The notes under the pieces are model-generated. The model made no database searches. It was not told the DNA's origin and was given only the letters and a program-made list of their open reading frames with translations. Source: Monarcha castaneiventris obscurior (Eukaryota; Chordata; Aves; Passeriformes; Monarchidae). Taken from it: a stretch of 64,000 bases of DNA. The translations under genes were made by a program, and so were the position numbers. The stretch spans positions 51,185,147 to 51,249,146 of the forward strand of contig JAMPIT010000894.1 of assembly GCA_026261815.1 (NCBI GenBank). Reading direction: 5' to 3'. The stretch's first letter is position 1; every line of letters begins with the position of its first letter. Of the stretch, positions 38,201 to 52,490 are shown in pieces.

Positions 38201-41200
38201 ATTTGAGCCCTTTCCATACCTGGCGTGTTAGCTGCTACAGAGACCTTTCATTAGCAGACAACATAAATGGTACTTGAAGCCATAATGGTGCAAAACAATA
38301 TTCTAAAGGAACAATTTATTCATGTGATAAGAAGTGCCTCATTTATTTTCCATAGAAATAGATTTGATTAATTTAATTTTTCTATTTTGAAAGCCCAGTT
38401 AAACTGTGGTCTACCTTATCAAAATGGTACAGAGATTCACAATATTATACAAGGTTTTTGTTTGGTTTGTAATAAGTTTTATTTACTATTTTATGATGCA
38501 GTTTGTTGTGCTCCTGTTTTGAGAACGACAGTTTCAGTTTTCTGCTGAAAACAGAAACAAATAATGAGACTTCCTAGCTGGGTCCAAAAAAAGTCAAGAT
38601 TCAAGAGAAAAGACAAAATTATCTCATACCATTAAGTGCAAGAGCTGTCTACTAGGATCATAAAGGCAGAAACCATGAAGAGGAGCTCAAGGCATAGGGA
38701 ACCTGATTAAATCTAAAACTATTCTTCTGTCTGTCCTTGAGGCATGACTGCCAGCCTCTGCACAGAAATCCCTCCAAAATCTGCCACCAGGTGCTCATGA
38801 AATAACCTCACTCTAGGAAAATGCACATTTTTATAAGTACCTCATTTGGATGGCATGTTTATCCATGGAAACCACCCAGGAACAGACAAGGAAAATAATA
38901 TTATTTAATTCAATGACGTTACCTGGATCACATCCTGCCACCAAGTCATTTTTCTGTATATGTGGGGTTTTAGTGGGAGGTGGAACACAGCACTAGTCCA
39001 TGAGCTCTGGCACTGCTCTTGGGCACTGCACAGTGGGCAGCTGCACTCTCACTAAAAGTTATAATTCAAAAGAGGCAAAAATAGTGTTCACCTCATGCAG
39101 TCTATGAGTAGGATCACTTTTAAAAAGCAATTTATAGGATTCAGAAGTTCCACTGTTCTTTTCACCTCTAGAACAAGGCTTTTGCTGTTCTTCTTTTGTC
39201 TTAAAATAGCTCCCTAGACAATTGAATGAAGAAACTTCATAAAGAAAGTAAATTCCTCTCTCATCTATTCGTGCAGTAGCAAAACAAAATCCTTAGCACC
39301 CAGAGACCAACCTTCCACATTTGACTTTAGTTTGGATAGGGACTTGTGCTGCAACCAGAATATTTCTCTCAATCGACATCAAACCTCATCTTGATTATTC
39401 CCATGTTCAGACCAGCATTAGAATAAAGGTAATGGTTTGGCTTCCACTCGTCACCATTATGGGAGTACAGAAGATCCAGAAGCATTAGAAATTTAAATGA
39501 TCAAACTGAAAGAGATGCAACACCTCTGTCCTCCCTATTTTTCATATTTGCCCTATTTTTGTTTTAAAAAAATGCAGCAGTGGCACATTCATAACTATGA
39601 CCAAACTGTTGTGCTACTTTTGTATTTTATTATGAGCAAGCAACACTAACAGGTGAGCAGAGGACTTCATAGTAGTCCTGGCAATTTACAGCATTTCCTC
39701 TCTTTGCTTTCACATCTGCACAAAGCCCTCTCCCTGACGCTCAGACCGAGACAACGACTCTATTTTTGTCACACTGCCACCCTTCAAACCAACAAGACAC
39801 TTACCAGCACTACAATTCACTGTTACATCATTTTGGACCTGTGTGTAGGACCCAGGCCTTTTTCATCACTGACCTTTCTGCTACTTGCGCTGGGTCCTGC
39901 AGGATGTCGTGAAAATAATTGCATAAATCACAACTTTCCTGCAGATTAACAGATCCAACAGGAGATAACCTTAACTGAACACAGCTATTCCAAAGGTCTC
40001 AATGGGAAGCTTTACTCTTTTTTGGATCAACAGACAGTGAGGGCTTGGGGATCATTTTAGAGACAAAAAAGGAAAGCAGATCTGGGGTGCTTAAAAGAAG
40101 AAAGTGGGGGAGAGGACAGATTTATACACTCAGAAGAAGAATACTAACTCTAAATTATTTACTAAAGAATATATAGCATCTGCTGTTTGACTGAAACAAG
40201 CCCTCACAGGTGTTGGCTGTTTTAATCCTAACACACACTTAGGAGCACATTTACCACTCACACAGTAATTATGAGCCAAGCTTCTTTTTTCATACTCTAT
40301 TCGCCCCTAAAAACAAACCCAGCTAACATGCACACCTATTTATAGTTGAGCAGAAAAAAAAAAATTAAAAGTCACCCCACCTTCCAAAGCATAGGAAACA
40401 AACTGCTAAATGGGAATCAATTCAAATATGCATCCCTAGTTATGATAATAGGTTACTGATTACAAGCGCAGTTGCAGCTTCCAAATGCAAAGCTAGGTTT
40501 GCACATATAAAACATAATCAAAATTTTGTCTCCAAATTCTGCATTTCATAGGCAGTTCATTGTCTCTCCATTTGTAGAGGACAAAAAATATAGCAGTGAA
40601 AGCTTAGAAGACACTTTACCAGGAAGCATATTGAAGATTTGTCCCAACTTCAAACACATAACTGGTTTCAAAATGACACTGGACTAAAAAAGCAGTGATT
40701 TAGATTTGCCCACCAAATCACCCAGTATTGACTGTCCAGCCAGCTGAGGCTTGGTTTTGTTTCTTTCCTTGTGGTAACTCATTTCCCAAGAGCTCTACTC
40801 CTTTGCACAGGTGGTGCCTCTGCAGCAGGGCACTCAGGACCATCATACTCAGTGATTGCTAAGGATTCCCACCTACAGCATTTTTCTGAGGAACACAATT
40901 AAGAAAGGGAAATGCAGTCCTAAAGTTACCAGGCCAGTTAATCCTTAACATATGGAACAGAGAAAGGCAGTTTTCTGTCTGGGAAAGCTTTCTCACAACT
41001 GGCTTGTAGACAGGCTAATGTAAACGAAGAGAGTAAGGTGGTGGTCCAGCCAAAAACATTGAGAATATTTTCAGTGAGACAATTTCAGGACGCTGATGTT
41101 TTAAATCCTCTCCTCCAAGGTGTTATTTTAACATCCGAGATTATAAAGCCTTAAACCCACATCTAGACCACAAGTTGATAAGAAGGACACCTATATTTTT

Positions 41201-43960
41201 ATTAATTCATATATGCAGCTTACAAGTAGTAAAATCCCTACACATGGGACAAGACAAAGGTCTGCAATGGATAGGCTCACTCTATGAAAAATGTGCTATA
41301 TCACATCAAAATGGGCTTCTTGTTCCAGGATAGACACTGTCACTTAGACAGACTCTAAGTAATATAAAGTTCAGAAGAAAGTCTGAGTCAATAAATCACA
41401 ATTTGATTAAACATCAACAAGTGCTCAGTGGCCCAGTTTCAGTACACTCAGAGCATACTGAATTAACTGGCAGCAGAGCCCTGTACCTACACAAGGAAAC
41501 ATTGCACTTTCCTAAGTAACAACTCTGCTCACATCCACAGGGAGTGACAAGGACCAATTTTTATCAAAGATAAAAAATCTGAGCTATCTTTTGAATTGTG
41601 TGTTGCCTATTTTCTAAACATAACAGCAAGGAATTACACCAAGTCTACAAATTACTTGACTTCCTTTACATGATGAGATCTAACCATAAAAGAATCTGCT
41701 TTGTGTTCCCAGGTTTACATCCAAGTAGCACATGCTGAAAGACATCTGTTGCTTACACATTTTTCAGGCTGATTATCTGTTGCTGTTTCCATATATGTTT
41801 GCATTGTCATACACTTATAAACACTCTTTTATTTAAAATAAATCCAATCCTAGACCTCTTGAAAATGAAGCTATCTTTTTTTTTCTTTTTATATAGAAAG
41901 TTTTGACTCATTACCCAGCACTGCTTCCCACCCGGGCTGTGGCTTGAGCAGACAATGATTCTGTGGGCTCCAGTTCCATTCACTTGAAAAGCCACAAACT
42001 TCAGCTGCTGTTGAGAAAGCCAATTATTCAAAGCTGTGTGGCTTAATGGCTACAGGGTATTTTTTTAGGGTGCAGTATTGCTGTGGATAGAAGTTTTGGT
42101 AGTAGATTGTTTAGGTTTTTTCTGAAGATTAGGTAGATGTTTGAAGGGGACCAAAGGAAAAAACAAAAACACAAGAAGAAATACTAGTAGATAAGAGATT
42201 CACCACTCTCTGCAAGTCCTAGCCTTAGGAACACATCCAGCAGACACATCCAAGAAAAAAATCCAACACAAAATCTGAATAAACAAAGCTAGAACCTCCT
42301 CTTTGCAATTTAAGGATGCTCATTGCAGAGCAGGGCCAAGCATGGGGTTGTAGATTTGAGCTTTTTAAGGTCTTTCCCCACACATGGGAAGACACAGAGG
42401 CTACAGATTTGTATTTGTCATATAGACACTGTCTCAAAGCTCGCTCAGGCTGAGAGGATGGTACACTGGATACTTAACTAGATTTAAAGATCATTCTCAG
42501 ATATCTACTTCAGTTACTGCAAACACTTAGTTTGGAGTATAAATTAAGGTGCTAACGAAAAAAGATTTTGGCCCTAAGCCTCCAGCCTATGCAGATCATG
42601 AGACAAGAACAAACTAAATGCCCAGAGGAACAAGAGGCAAGTTGGCCTCCCCACTTCTGCAGCCAGGAAGGAGATCCAGGGTAAAGCTTGGGCAGCCTCT
42701 TGTAACATGCACTAAACACCTTGCTGTCCCTTAGCCTCTGTTGGCAAAAGCTCCTGTGGAACAGCAGTGGCAACAGAAGTTTGAAGAGCTCCTGGGAGGT
42801 TGCCCACAGGGAGGGAAGAGCCTGTGGGATGTTGCTGCAATGTTGTACCTCCAAACAGTACTAAGCAAAAGGCTTCGAGCTGCCCTGAGAGCTGAGTAGC
42901 CACTGCCCTCAGGAGCATGGCCAAGTGGCCTTGCCTTTCCTGAGAAGGGGGGCTGGCTTCACAGGGCTTAACTGCAGAGCCAGGGGGTAATGTTTCACTG
43001 TCATCATCTGCCTCCACATACAGGCCTGTTTTCAGCTTCAAAATCCCCACCACAGAGTCAAATCCCCAGAAGCAGCCATACTTACACAACCTCCAGGTTC
43101 ACAGAAATAAACCATGGCCTTCCTCTCATGCGTTGGAGCTGCTGCTTTCTCTTCCTGTCTCAAGGTGCTCTCCACGGTGGTGGTCAGTCAGCAGCACACA
43201 CTGATTTCACATTCATCAAACCCCATTTAAAAACCTATGCTCCACAAGCTGCTGGATTCAGACACCATCTTCTGTGTGAAAGGCACAAATAAAAAAGCAC
43301 TCCCTTTAACTTCCACTCTCAAATACTTTCCAAGCACAGTGGTAACCCACCTGTGCAAGCTGGTGGAGAGGCACAGGTTGTGCTTGTCAGCACCAAAAAG
43401 CAGTGGAAGGGGAGCAATAAATAAGCAGCTGTGACAGAGGAAAGCTGTCCTGCTCGCAATCAAGTCAATGGCAAAACTCCCAACAAGAAGCAGTGTTGCA
43501 CCCTGCGTCGGCAGCCAAGAGCTCAGTGTAACAATCTCACTTTTCCTGTGTCTTCCTGTGCAGCTTTCCAAAGGAAAGCCATCCCCAGTGTGTTCCTTGC
43601 ACGGCGTATTCCTTATCTTCTGACTGGAAACACAAGAAAACTCATTGTGCCCAGACCGTGCGCTGCAGCTCTGATCGCGTTTCAGTACAACTGATAAATA
43701 AAGAAAAGCCTTACACGGCCGTCTTCATTCAAGACACTTAAATCTGCAGCTTCAAATCCACTGGATGCGCTTTCAGTCACATCAAAGCTAAACACTTTCC
43801 CCTAGAAAAAAAAAAATGAGGATGGTGGAAAAAGGCGCTGGGTTCTCCTGGCCCATTTAACAAATGAAACACTTACTTTCTGTTTGGTGTAAAGTGACAG
43901 CTGGCTTATTAGAACTGACACTGATCCTCCCAAGAGGATTTCAGGGAGCCAGTCACACAG
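35243..43960. other. Non-coding stretch, no gene or mobile element recognised
   Basis: About 8.7 kb of AT-rich sequence with an A run of 20 at 37466-37485. A slightly GC-richer patch at 42600-43740 carries several overlapping 100-125-codon open frames on both strands. None shows a domain, signal peptide or coherent exon structure. A few CpGs cluster near 43500-43730 but far too sparsely for a CpG island. Confidence 0.55.
37466..37485. repeat. A homopolymer, 20 bases
   Basis: Uninterrupted A run. No retroposon body was recognised immediately 5' of it, so I leave it as a mononucleotide repeat. Confidence 0.9.
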
Positions 43961-46900
43961 GTGAAGGTCAACTCAGCAAAGGAATTAGATGAAGAGAGGA
44001 AGGAAGCTGCTTCCTCCAAAGAACAGAAATTAGCTAACAGAAATTACCTAACAGAAAAGCTATTACTAAAGCAGCCCTCGCTGGTTGGAAATACACTACT
44101 TGCAGTATGTTCTGTTCTCGAGAAATACTTCGGAGACGCTTTTTGAATGTAAGTTTTTATGCCTTGTCACCACCTCGGTGTGCTGCAGTCAGGACCCCAG
44201 GGCAGTTTCCACCTGCAGTAAGGGCTCAGTGAGCACAGCTTGCGCCCTGTCACCGTCTGACTGACGCAGCATCAAAGGCAGCACACGAAATATTCTTGTT
44301 TATTAATCATACTTCTGACATATGTGAAAAGGATAATTAATGTGGGATGACATATTTCATAGTGGATGAGACAACAGACACAGCCATACTGCCTGAGTGA
44401 GTTTTAACTCCTGCACCAGGCATGCACAGCTGGCTGCAGAGCTTCATGAGTGCTCTGGCTCCCTCAGCAGACCTTCAGCAGGCCAGAGGGATAAAGACTT
44501 TAACCAAGGGATGATCAGTTTTAGCCAAGGTTTGTTCAGCACTCCTGCTTTTGCCTCTCTGGGTCTAGCCCTGGAAATGACCTCACTGCAGCACCAGTAC
44601 CTTGGGAGCTGCTGCCCCACAGCAAAACCTGGAGAAGGAAGATTGCATCCTCACACAGAGCTGGTGAGAGAGGGTGTATCTGGTGCACAGCTGTGGAAAG
44701 AAATGAGGGCTTAAACCCTGGCCAGAGTCAGAATTCCTGCCTCAGACAAGGTGCACAGTCTTCCTGTGGCAAATCCCTAATGGGAGATAGAGCCCATGCT
44801 GCCCAGATGATCTGATTTTTATTCCTTTTCATGTTTTCTCTGCTGAAATTACAGCAGTGAAACATTTTCACCAGCCCTGCTCCTCTGCACGGAGCAGGGC
44901 AGCATGTCTCTGTCCCAGGTAACACAGATCAAGGATGTGGGTGCTGTTCCCCACAGACCTGACTTGGACAGCCTGGCATGGGCAAGGCAGGATGGCTTTC
45001 AGCCACCAGGGACTGTGCTCCAGCTCAAAGTTAGGCTTGACTTTTTCTGAGAATGCTTGAACTAGGCCAATACCAAACTACTTTTTTGTGAGCCCTTCCA
45101 TGGGAACCCCCATAGCCAGTGGGTTTGTTACACCTTTCACAATTTAAGAGAGCAAGAGAACAGCAGAAACTGCAAAGTCCACCCTCAGTCAGCACAGCCC
45201 CCTCTGGAAAACTTTTACTCTGAATATTTCAGTTTACTTCCAGCACTGGTTTTAACTCCTTCCTAACCAAGAATATAAAAAGCATCAGAGCGAGCAGCTT
45301 CTGGCTCTCAGTGACCCATCACCATTTTAAGTTTACCCTAAAAATTCTAGAAGTCGGTGAGTTTGGATTTGCAGAGAGAGGTCACTAAATTAATCTGACA
45401 GGCACCAGCACCTCATCCCTCTCCAGGCATGCTTGTACGATACAAGTTCACAGATTTTATTATTATTTCATGTAGATATGACTTACTTTAAATTATGAGG
45501 GCTTTTCCTGACCAAAGACAAATTTATGTGGCTCTACTGACTACACTGGGACTCTGCCAGGGTGCAGAGTCTGGGCATGTGAGCATATAAAAACAGCGTC
45601 ATTTCTCTAGAAGTAGCTTTTCCCTGGTCTCTGTTAGATCTGGGAAAAAAAAAAAAAAACAACAAAACTCGGTAACTCTGAATTATTGCAATTTTGATAA
45701 GCTGGAATTCTGGTATTAGAAATTATCATGTGCAGCTCCACATGACAGAGCTCAGGACCACCAAAACAAGATTTTTGTCACTTGAGCTAACTGAGGATGA
45801 AGGTGCAAAAATTAGCACGTTTGATAAGTAAATTTGATTCCACTGGTTTTTCCTCTATGATAGGAGAGCTAGTCAAGTTTAAATTCACAAAATGTTCTAA
45901 ATTTCCTGGGTGACTTAGAGTGACACAGAGCAGGTGTCTTATCCCAATATGTCTCTTCTTTCCCAGAAAAATATGAGTCAGAAATCCACCTTTCCAATTC
46001 TCAGTCCTCATGAGAGCAACCGGATTCCAAGGGTACGCTCAGAAATATGCAAAGAAAGGCAGGATCTGAGAAAAGTTTGGCTTAGCCCTAAATTTTCCAG
46101 AGTCCCAGTGATCTACTCCAGTTTCAATCAATAGTTTCAATTCTGATGCTCTGGATTATATCCTGAGCTTAAGCACATCTCCGTGGAAGACCCCAAGGAA
46201 CAGTTATAGATAATCAAATACATTCCTTGGCTCTACAGAGTTTCTATGAAATACCACTTGCATACTATCCACAGCTCAAATGAACATCGGAGGTAGATAT
46301 GAACTAATAGCTAGCTCTAATCTCTTTTAAAGGTCACAAGCCTGCTAAAATGTTTTCAAGAATGAGCCTACCCAAAAGTTGTGGACCTCTTTCCTTCTGC
46401 TGGGATCACAGCACGAGGTGCTTTCCCTCCCTGTGGAGCTTCACCTGCAGAAGATCAGGCCTTCCTAGGGCTTTGTCTTCGGAATCAGGTCTGCAGAATG
46501 AATGTCTTTCACCAGACCATCTGCTCCCTGCTACCTCCCACCCCATGGACCTCTGCAGATGGAGGGTTGGAGCCCAGGAAGCGCAGGGGCCATGGCAGGG
46601 AAAGAACTGTTGGAGTCGTAACTAAGCACAATCCATTTACAAGTCCAATTAGAGAAGTTATGGTTAATCCCCACTCCTGGGAGGGAGGCAGGCAGGCAGA
46701 AGCAAAGAAGAAATCTTGTTTAAGAGATAAGAACAATGGTAACTAATCCCAGCTGAAGTTCTTCCCTTTGTGCTTAGCTGAAGTTACTCCACCAGGTCCT
46801 CTGTGCAGCTCTCCCAAACTAACCCAGCTTTCATCTCATGACCTACGTTACCCAAAGAGACTCTTCCAGTAATCAGGAATAGTGCACAGGTCCATCCTCT

Positions 46901-49900
46901 GAATCTCCTTTTGGACAGCACTGCTGCCCCTGACAGTCTCAGAGACCCCTACAAAGGGCTAAGACACCCCCTACACCCCAAAACATTTCCATATGGACCA
47001 GTGCCATGCGTTTTATGGCCCATTAAGACCAGGTAGCTACCTGGGGAGATGACTGAAGAATGAAGAATGGAGTTAATTGGGCCAGGTACACAGGAGGCAA
47101 AAGAAAGTTGGCAGGCAGTCACTTGCACCACTCTAGCTGATTATCCTGGTAGTAAACCTTGCACTCTGAGACCGCATTTGCTTTTCAGGCCCAGGAAAAT
47201 ATGTGCTTCCTCCTGTGTTCATTAAGTTGGTATGAGGACTGGTACGCAATTCCTGCAGGAAAAAAAAGAACTTTCCGTGGCTGTGCCATCCCCTGTGTGC
47301 CTTTCCAGCAACTTGCTTCAAGCCCATTTGTTTCCTCTTTGATCACCAGAACTTTCTGCCAGAAATGACACATTAAGTATTTGGCATTCAAGAAAATAAA
47401 TAAAAAAGGTCAATGGGTAAAAAACATGTCCACACACAGAATGACAGTCCTGCAGAAACCAGGAGCAATGTCAGTGCCCTTTGGAAAAAAATCACACAGG
47501 CCAAAGGATGACTGCCAAAAAATACTAATTTCTTTTATTAGACAGTGCATGTCTTAACCCCATTTTCCTTAATGCTTTAATACGCATTTTACCTCACATG
47601 ACACTGATGAAAATTTAAAGCCACCTCAAAGAGTGCAAGGGTGCATAAAAGAAGTAAAGAAACACTTGGCTTCCATCTTTGCCAAAGGGGAGGAAACAAA
47701 CCTTTGTTTGTTACAGATAGTAAAATGCTAAAAATGCATAATCTATTTTTCAGTCTTCCAAGTATCCTCCCTACATACAGCCATGTAGACCTACCAGACC
47801 CATTAAATATTTCATTTTTGTCTCTTTCTACACATGCAGCACAATTTCAACATCCAACAAAGTATACGTTGTTCCCGGTGAGATTTTCAAGAAACAAATT
47901 AAAATCAAATTGTCCAAGGACTGGAATCCTGCAACATAAAACTGCAAACATTTTTGAAGTAAACATTATATCCATGTCAATCAGCTCCAGGGAGATTCAT
48001 CATACGTATTTACCCACAGGGACAGATTTTTGGACTATCAAACCCCAGATATGTGGGGTTTTACACAATATTATGAAAATTAAGTTAGATTTGATGTTAT
48101 TCTAGTATCTATCAGCCTTGACTTTAAACCACATGCTTTATTTAGTGAAAGAGAGGAGGGAGATAAAAAGCAGAAAACAAAGAGGTTTCCATGAAAGTGG
48201 CCCTGTTTTAGGAGGAACCTGGTACATCTCTCTTTACACTGCCAGCACACTTCCCCACCCCATCTGGACATAAACCACTTTAAACAAAAGCCATAGATAT
48301 ACCATTACAGCTCTTTTTTTTTCAGTCTGCCTGTAGAAACTGCCACATGTGCAACTGAGAAAAAGTACCTAACCCAGTAATAACTTTCCCTTTCCAAGAG
48401 GAAATACTTGCCACAGCATACTCAAGGCTTATAAATACAGAAAAGAGTTCCTAAAGGCTGAGCTATGTTCACTTCCCACAGGCATCAGATAAGACCGTTC
48501 ACACAAAATGAAGGTATGGTTCCAAATAAAGTAGCAACACAAAAATGTGCACTGAGATACAGAAACACAAGCCCTGAACAGCAGAAGAAGTCATTCAAAA
48601 AAGCTGTGTTATCACACACACATTCACCTCCTTTCTTACATTCAGAGCATATGAAAGTTCCAGCCCAAAATGCACTGACAGAAAAAGTTGCTCAACTGTC
48701 TAAAATTCACATTTAACACACTCACTGCCCTTACTAAGTGCCTGTATGGGTTTAATCTCACAGACACCTCAGAGGGCTATGGAAAAATATTATCACCCAC
48801 TAGAAATTACCATATGTCCTCATTTTCTTGTTGTATATACCAACAAATATCGTTTTTCTGCCTTTCCAGCTGAAGCAGCCAATTACCTGCTGTGCTTTGT
48901 AAGCTCCCATCCACATTCCCCAGGAAACGGATAACGTGCCGGGCAGCTCAGTGAGGAGAGCTCACTCAGATGCAAAATAATTCCCAACTTACCCAAGTCA
49001 AGTCCCTCCACTGCATTCGCAGGCTGAGCTATGTGTTAACTGCATTTATTCACCACTGAAAGACTACACTTTACAGTTATAACCCTGGCAAATACCGAGC
49101 ATTTGAATAATTCTGCTTTTCCTTATCTGCACAAAGGGTTTTTATTCCTCTACCGCAGCTGTACACAAAAGAATAGAGTGCCATTTCAAACCAAAACTCT
49201 CTGAAGTTACTACTTACCAGCTTGTGATTATATATTCAGTAAGCCCGAAGAGCTGAAAAGATTTTGTTGCAGGAGACAAAAGTCACAAAAAAGCAGGCAG
49301 AGTTGACAAAAATGAAGGGAAACTAGCATAAATCCTCTCTTCATTCATCTACTCAAATGTTCCTGAAGACTAGAAAGGACCTTAAAGAAAGTGCTCTCAG
49401 CAAAGACTACATCCTCTTGTCAGTCAAACCCTGCATAGTTTCAGCTAGGCATCCGTCCAAAAAGACATGGAATTATTCTATTTTTGTCTCCCAATGCAAG
49501 TGGAAACTTTTACAGATTTGTGGTGAGGATTTCAGTTTTTGTAGTGGTCAGCTAGTAGAGGAATGTAATTAAAGACCCTGATAAATGTAAGAGAGTCCAG
49601 AAAGGAGGAACTGGATAAATCTGGAGATAAATAACAATTCCATTACAATACAGTCTGATATAAAAACACATTAAAAACTTTCAATGAGGTTAGAAATCCA
49701 GATGTGTTTTACTGGAAGAAAGTTGTAAAAACATTTTCTTTTAAAAGAAGACTGTTGTCAGTGCTGGGACACCAACACAGTTTCAACAAACATAGGCTGA
49801 TATTTTTTAATTAAATAATTTTAGTAAAGACATTAAATGATATCATGCAGAGCACTAAAAATTTGGTTTACCACCTATGTTATGTCTGGTATGTTACTGG

Positions 49901-52139
49901 TTTTACACAACACAGGTGTTTCCTAAGAAGTACTTCACATGTTGCCTATTGCTGTCTTACAGAATAAACCTTCTAAACTTCTGGCTTTGTAAAGTAGGAA
50001 AATAATTTGGAAATTATGTTTGGCTTCTATTGCATTTAATTTCTGCTCTTATTCTATCAGTAAGAAAGTATGGCCATTTCCCATGTACATTCAGTCTGGA
50101 AGCTGACTCTGAAACTCAGTGTACATCATGACTGATCCATGGAGCTCTTCAGATCTGAACTTTCCTCACAAGGGAAGCTTTTAGTTCAATTCCCCAAAAC
50201 TCTGTCATCATCGAGGAGGCTGAACTTTTGTCCTTGCTGCCTTCTCCTCTCTGCTCCAACTTCCTCATCCATTGTCCCTTTCACAGTGGCTGCTATTCTG
50301 CTCTCATCCATCCTCCTCTGATGTGCTCCATCACTGCCCTTTTCCATTATGCACTGGTTTTCAGTCCTCTTTGCAGCTCTGAGTCCCTGTCTCCAGGTCC
50401 TGCCCAGCCTCAGTCTTAGGGCATCTCCAGCCACAGCTGTCTGCTGGGCTACCTTACACACTGCTCCTAAAGCTGTAGAAATCCCCCTCCTGATTTAGTC
50501 CAGGAAGTAAGCTGGTCCTGGCTGTCATCATCCCTCAGGCTAAAGCCTTCATCCACATGCAGTAGAAGACACGAGAGAACTGCAAGTTGGAGGGTTGCAA
50601 GGAACAAACAATACATATTTTAACAGAGAATAAAAGAAGCACTTGTTGTCCCCCCTGTTCCCTGGTTCTTAACTTACATGTTGCTTTTTTGCTTGGATTT
50701 TTTAATCTCCCTTACAATGTAAATGTCCTTGGGGTAGGAATTTTCTCACACTACATTTTGAATTAGGCTCTAGAGTAACAGGTTCCAGTCTTTTCACACT
50801 GCAAAGCAAACAAGGAATAAGCTCTTTCTTTCACATCTTGTTACTTATTATTTTCTTCATCAAATCACAGCTCTTCTGAGATGCAGCTTTCAACTAACTG
50901 AAGAGATTTGGTTTCATATTAGGGATGAAAAAGGGAGTTAAAAAAACCTCTGTGTAGATGGGTGCACATTGTAGATTGCTACCCACACATTACCAGAAAT
51001 GACAAAGGGCTATTAAAGCTTCAGCAGGACAAGGAAGTTGCTTCCCTTTGAAACATCTCAGGCACATTACAGTGCAGGTTTCTCTAACCAGAAACATGAC
51101 ATCCTATCATTCCATTCTTGAATTCTCAAGAAAATGTGAAGGAAAGGGGCACAAGCTGGAGCACAGGGGTGCAGCAGAGGGGCAAAATGAGCCCTAGCTG
51201 CCAAGGAGCAGTTCTGCTTGAATTATATCTGGGAAGGCAGGATAAGGACAAGGCAGGGTCTCTATGAAAATTTTCAGCCCTTTCCTTGTTGACATAGGAG
51301 TTGGACTTCTCAATTTAATCCTTATAATCAGGATACCTGGAAATCCTTCATCAGTGACAGGTAGAGAAGCATCTGCCTCAGGAAGTGCCACAGGAAATCA
51401 TAAACCATAAACTTTCTTCAGTCTCCTTTTTACCTCAGACCTCATGAATAAGCATAGCTTCATCCATTCCATGTCCCACAAGCCTGCCCATGTCTGCTCT
51501 GGCACCGACTGATGGACTATTCCCAGTCCTCTTCTTCCAAGGTTCCATCTGAGTCCAACATTCAGTTCAACCCCTTGCCATCCTCTCCCATAGGAAAACT
51601 GTGGCTGTTTTTACAGCTTGCTCCTTCCTGGGCAGCCTTTCTCTCCAGGCCCCTGTGAGTGTGCTGGGCAGAGCAATCCAGTCCTTGAACCCACAGCAAT
51701 TCCATCTGCACCTCCTGCAGAGAGGACAGTGCCTCCCAGCCTGGGCCAGCACAGAGGGTTGGATTTTAATTCTGCTTACCCCAATATGATGCCAGTCATC
51801 TAGAGGATGCATGGTGCTCTTAAGATGAGCAAAATCCTATAATTTAGGGAGTTTGTAATTTACCAAAAGACCTGTGAATTATGTGCTCAGAGCAGCTCCT
51901 AAGTAATAAAAGATTTGTGGTGATATAACCTAGAAAGCAAGGCTCTCAAACCTTATGTTCCTCACAGCAGAGAAAGGCTGCAGCATTCCCATGCCTTCCC
52001 TCTGCAGTGGACAACCCAAACAGACACCTGGCACTGATGCAGATCTCTGTGAAGCTCCACCCCCAGCACCTGATGTTGAATACAATTCCCAATCATTCTG
52101 ATATCCAAAATACAGGAAAATCATCAAGGCTTTGCATTA
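43961..52139. other. Non-coding stretch, no gene or mobile element recognised
   Basis: Includes the small duplication at 44024-44051, an A run of 15 at 45645-45659 and scattered GC-richer patches (46350-46620, 50140-50460, 51480-51790). In those patches open frames overlap on both strands, the signature of low stop density rather than coding. About 44285-44385 is AT-rich with homeodomain-like cores but too weak to call. Confidence 0.55.
44024..44051. repeat. 14-bp tandem duplication
   Basis: 'cagaaattagctaa' (44024-44037) is directly followed by 'cagaaattacctaa' (44038-44051), one base different. The first six bases of a third unit, 'cagaaa', follow. Confidence 0.9.
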
Positions 52140-52490
52140 TTAATGTCAATTAACATCACAATTCTTGCTGGCTGGCCATCAGCCACTATTACACCACTAT
52201 GACATTGACTTTTAAAATGGAGATGTTTTATGGCACTGATTGCTTAACTGTCTTGTTCTAAAATTGCCTGGCCTCCAAAATCCATCCATTTCAAAGAGTT
52301 CCTGGGAGACAAAAAGCGCTGGATTAAGATTACTGTTCCATTATTGGTCAGAGTGTTAATTTCCTTCCTGTGATACCAGGCTGCTAATCATCTTTGACAA
52401 CACACTTAATTGCTGTTACAACCCCCACATCTTTTTCATAGGTGCTGTCAAGATTATTTTAATTAAAATAATATCTATTCAGAGGTTAAT
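52140..52490. other. Candidate conserved non-coding element / enhancer
   Basis: Repeat-free block with many recognisable transcription-factor-like words. It has GGATTA at 52321-52326 and TAATC at 52385-52389 (OTX/PITX/bicoid type), an inverted CCAAT box (ATTGG, 52343-52347), and 'gtcaattaac' and 'cttaattgctg' homeodomain cores. A perfect 20-bp palindrome lies at 52453-52472. No open frame spans it. The density and variety of motifs resemble vertebrate developmental enhancers. Conservation was not tested. Confidence 0.4.
52453..52472. repeat. Perfect 20-bp AT palindrome with TTAATTAA centre
   Basis: The half-site ATTATTTTAA (52453-52462) is followed directly by its exact reverse complement. 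The centre TTTAATTAAA contains overlapping TAATTA-type homeodomain cores. AT-only composition makes chance palindromes likelier than usual, but 20 perfect bases is still notable. Confidence 0.95.

Noticed and set aside
43500..43740. Local cluster of CpGs as a possible CpG-island promoter
   Set aside because: Only a handful of CpGs in about 240 bases with ordinary GC content, well below any CpG-island criterion.
44996..45020. CTCF-like core (ccaccaggga)
   Set aside because: The GGC part of the core that should follow is missing, so the match is no better than expected by chance.
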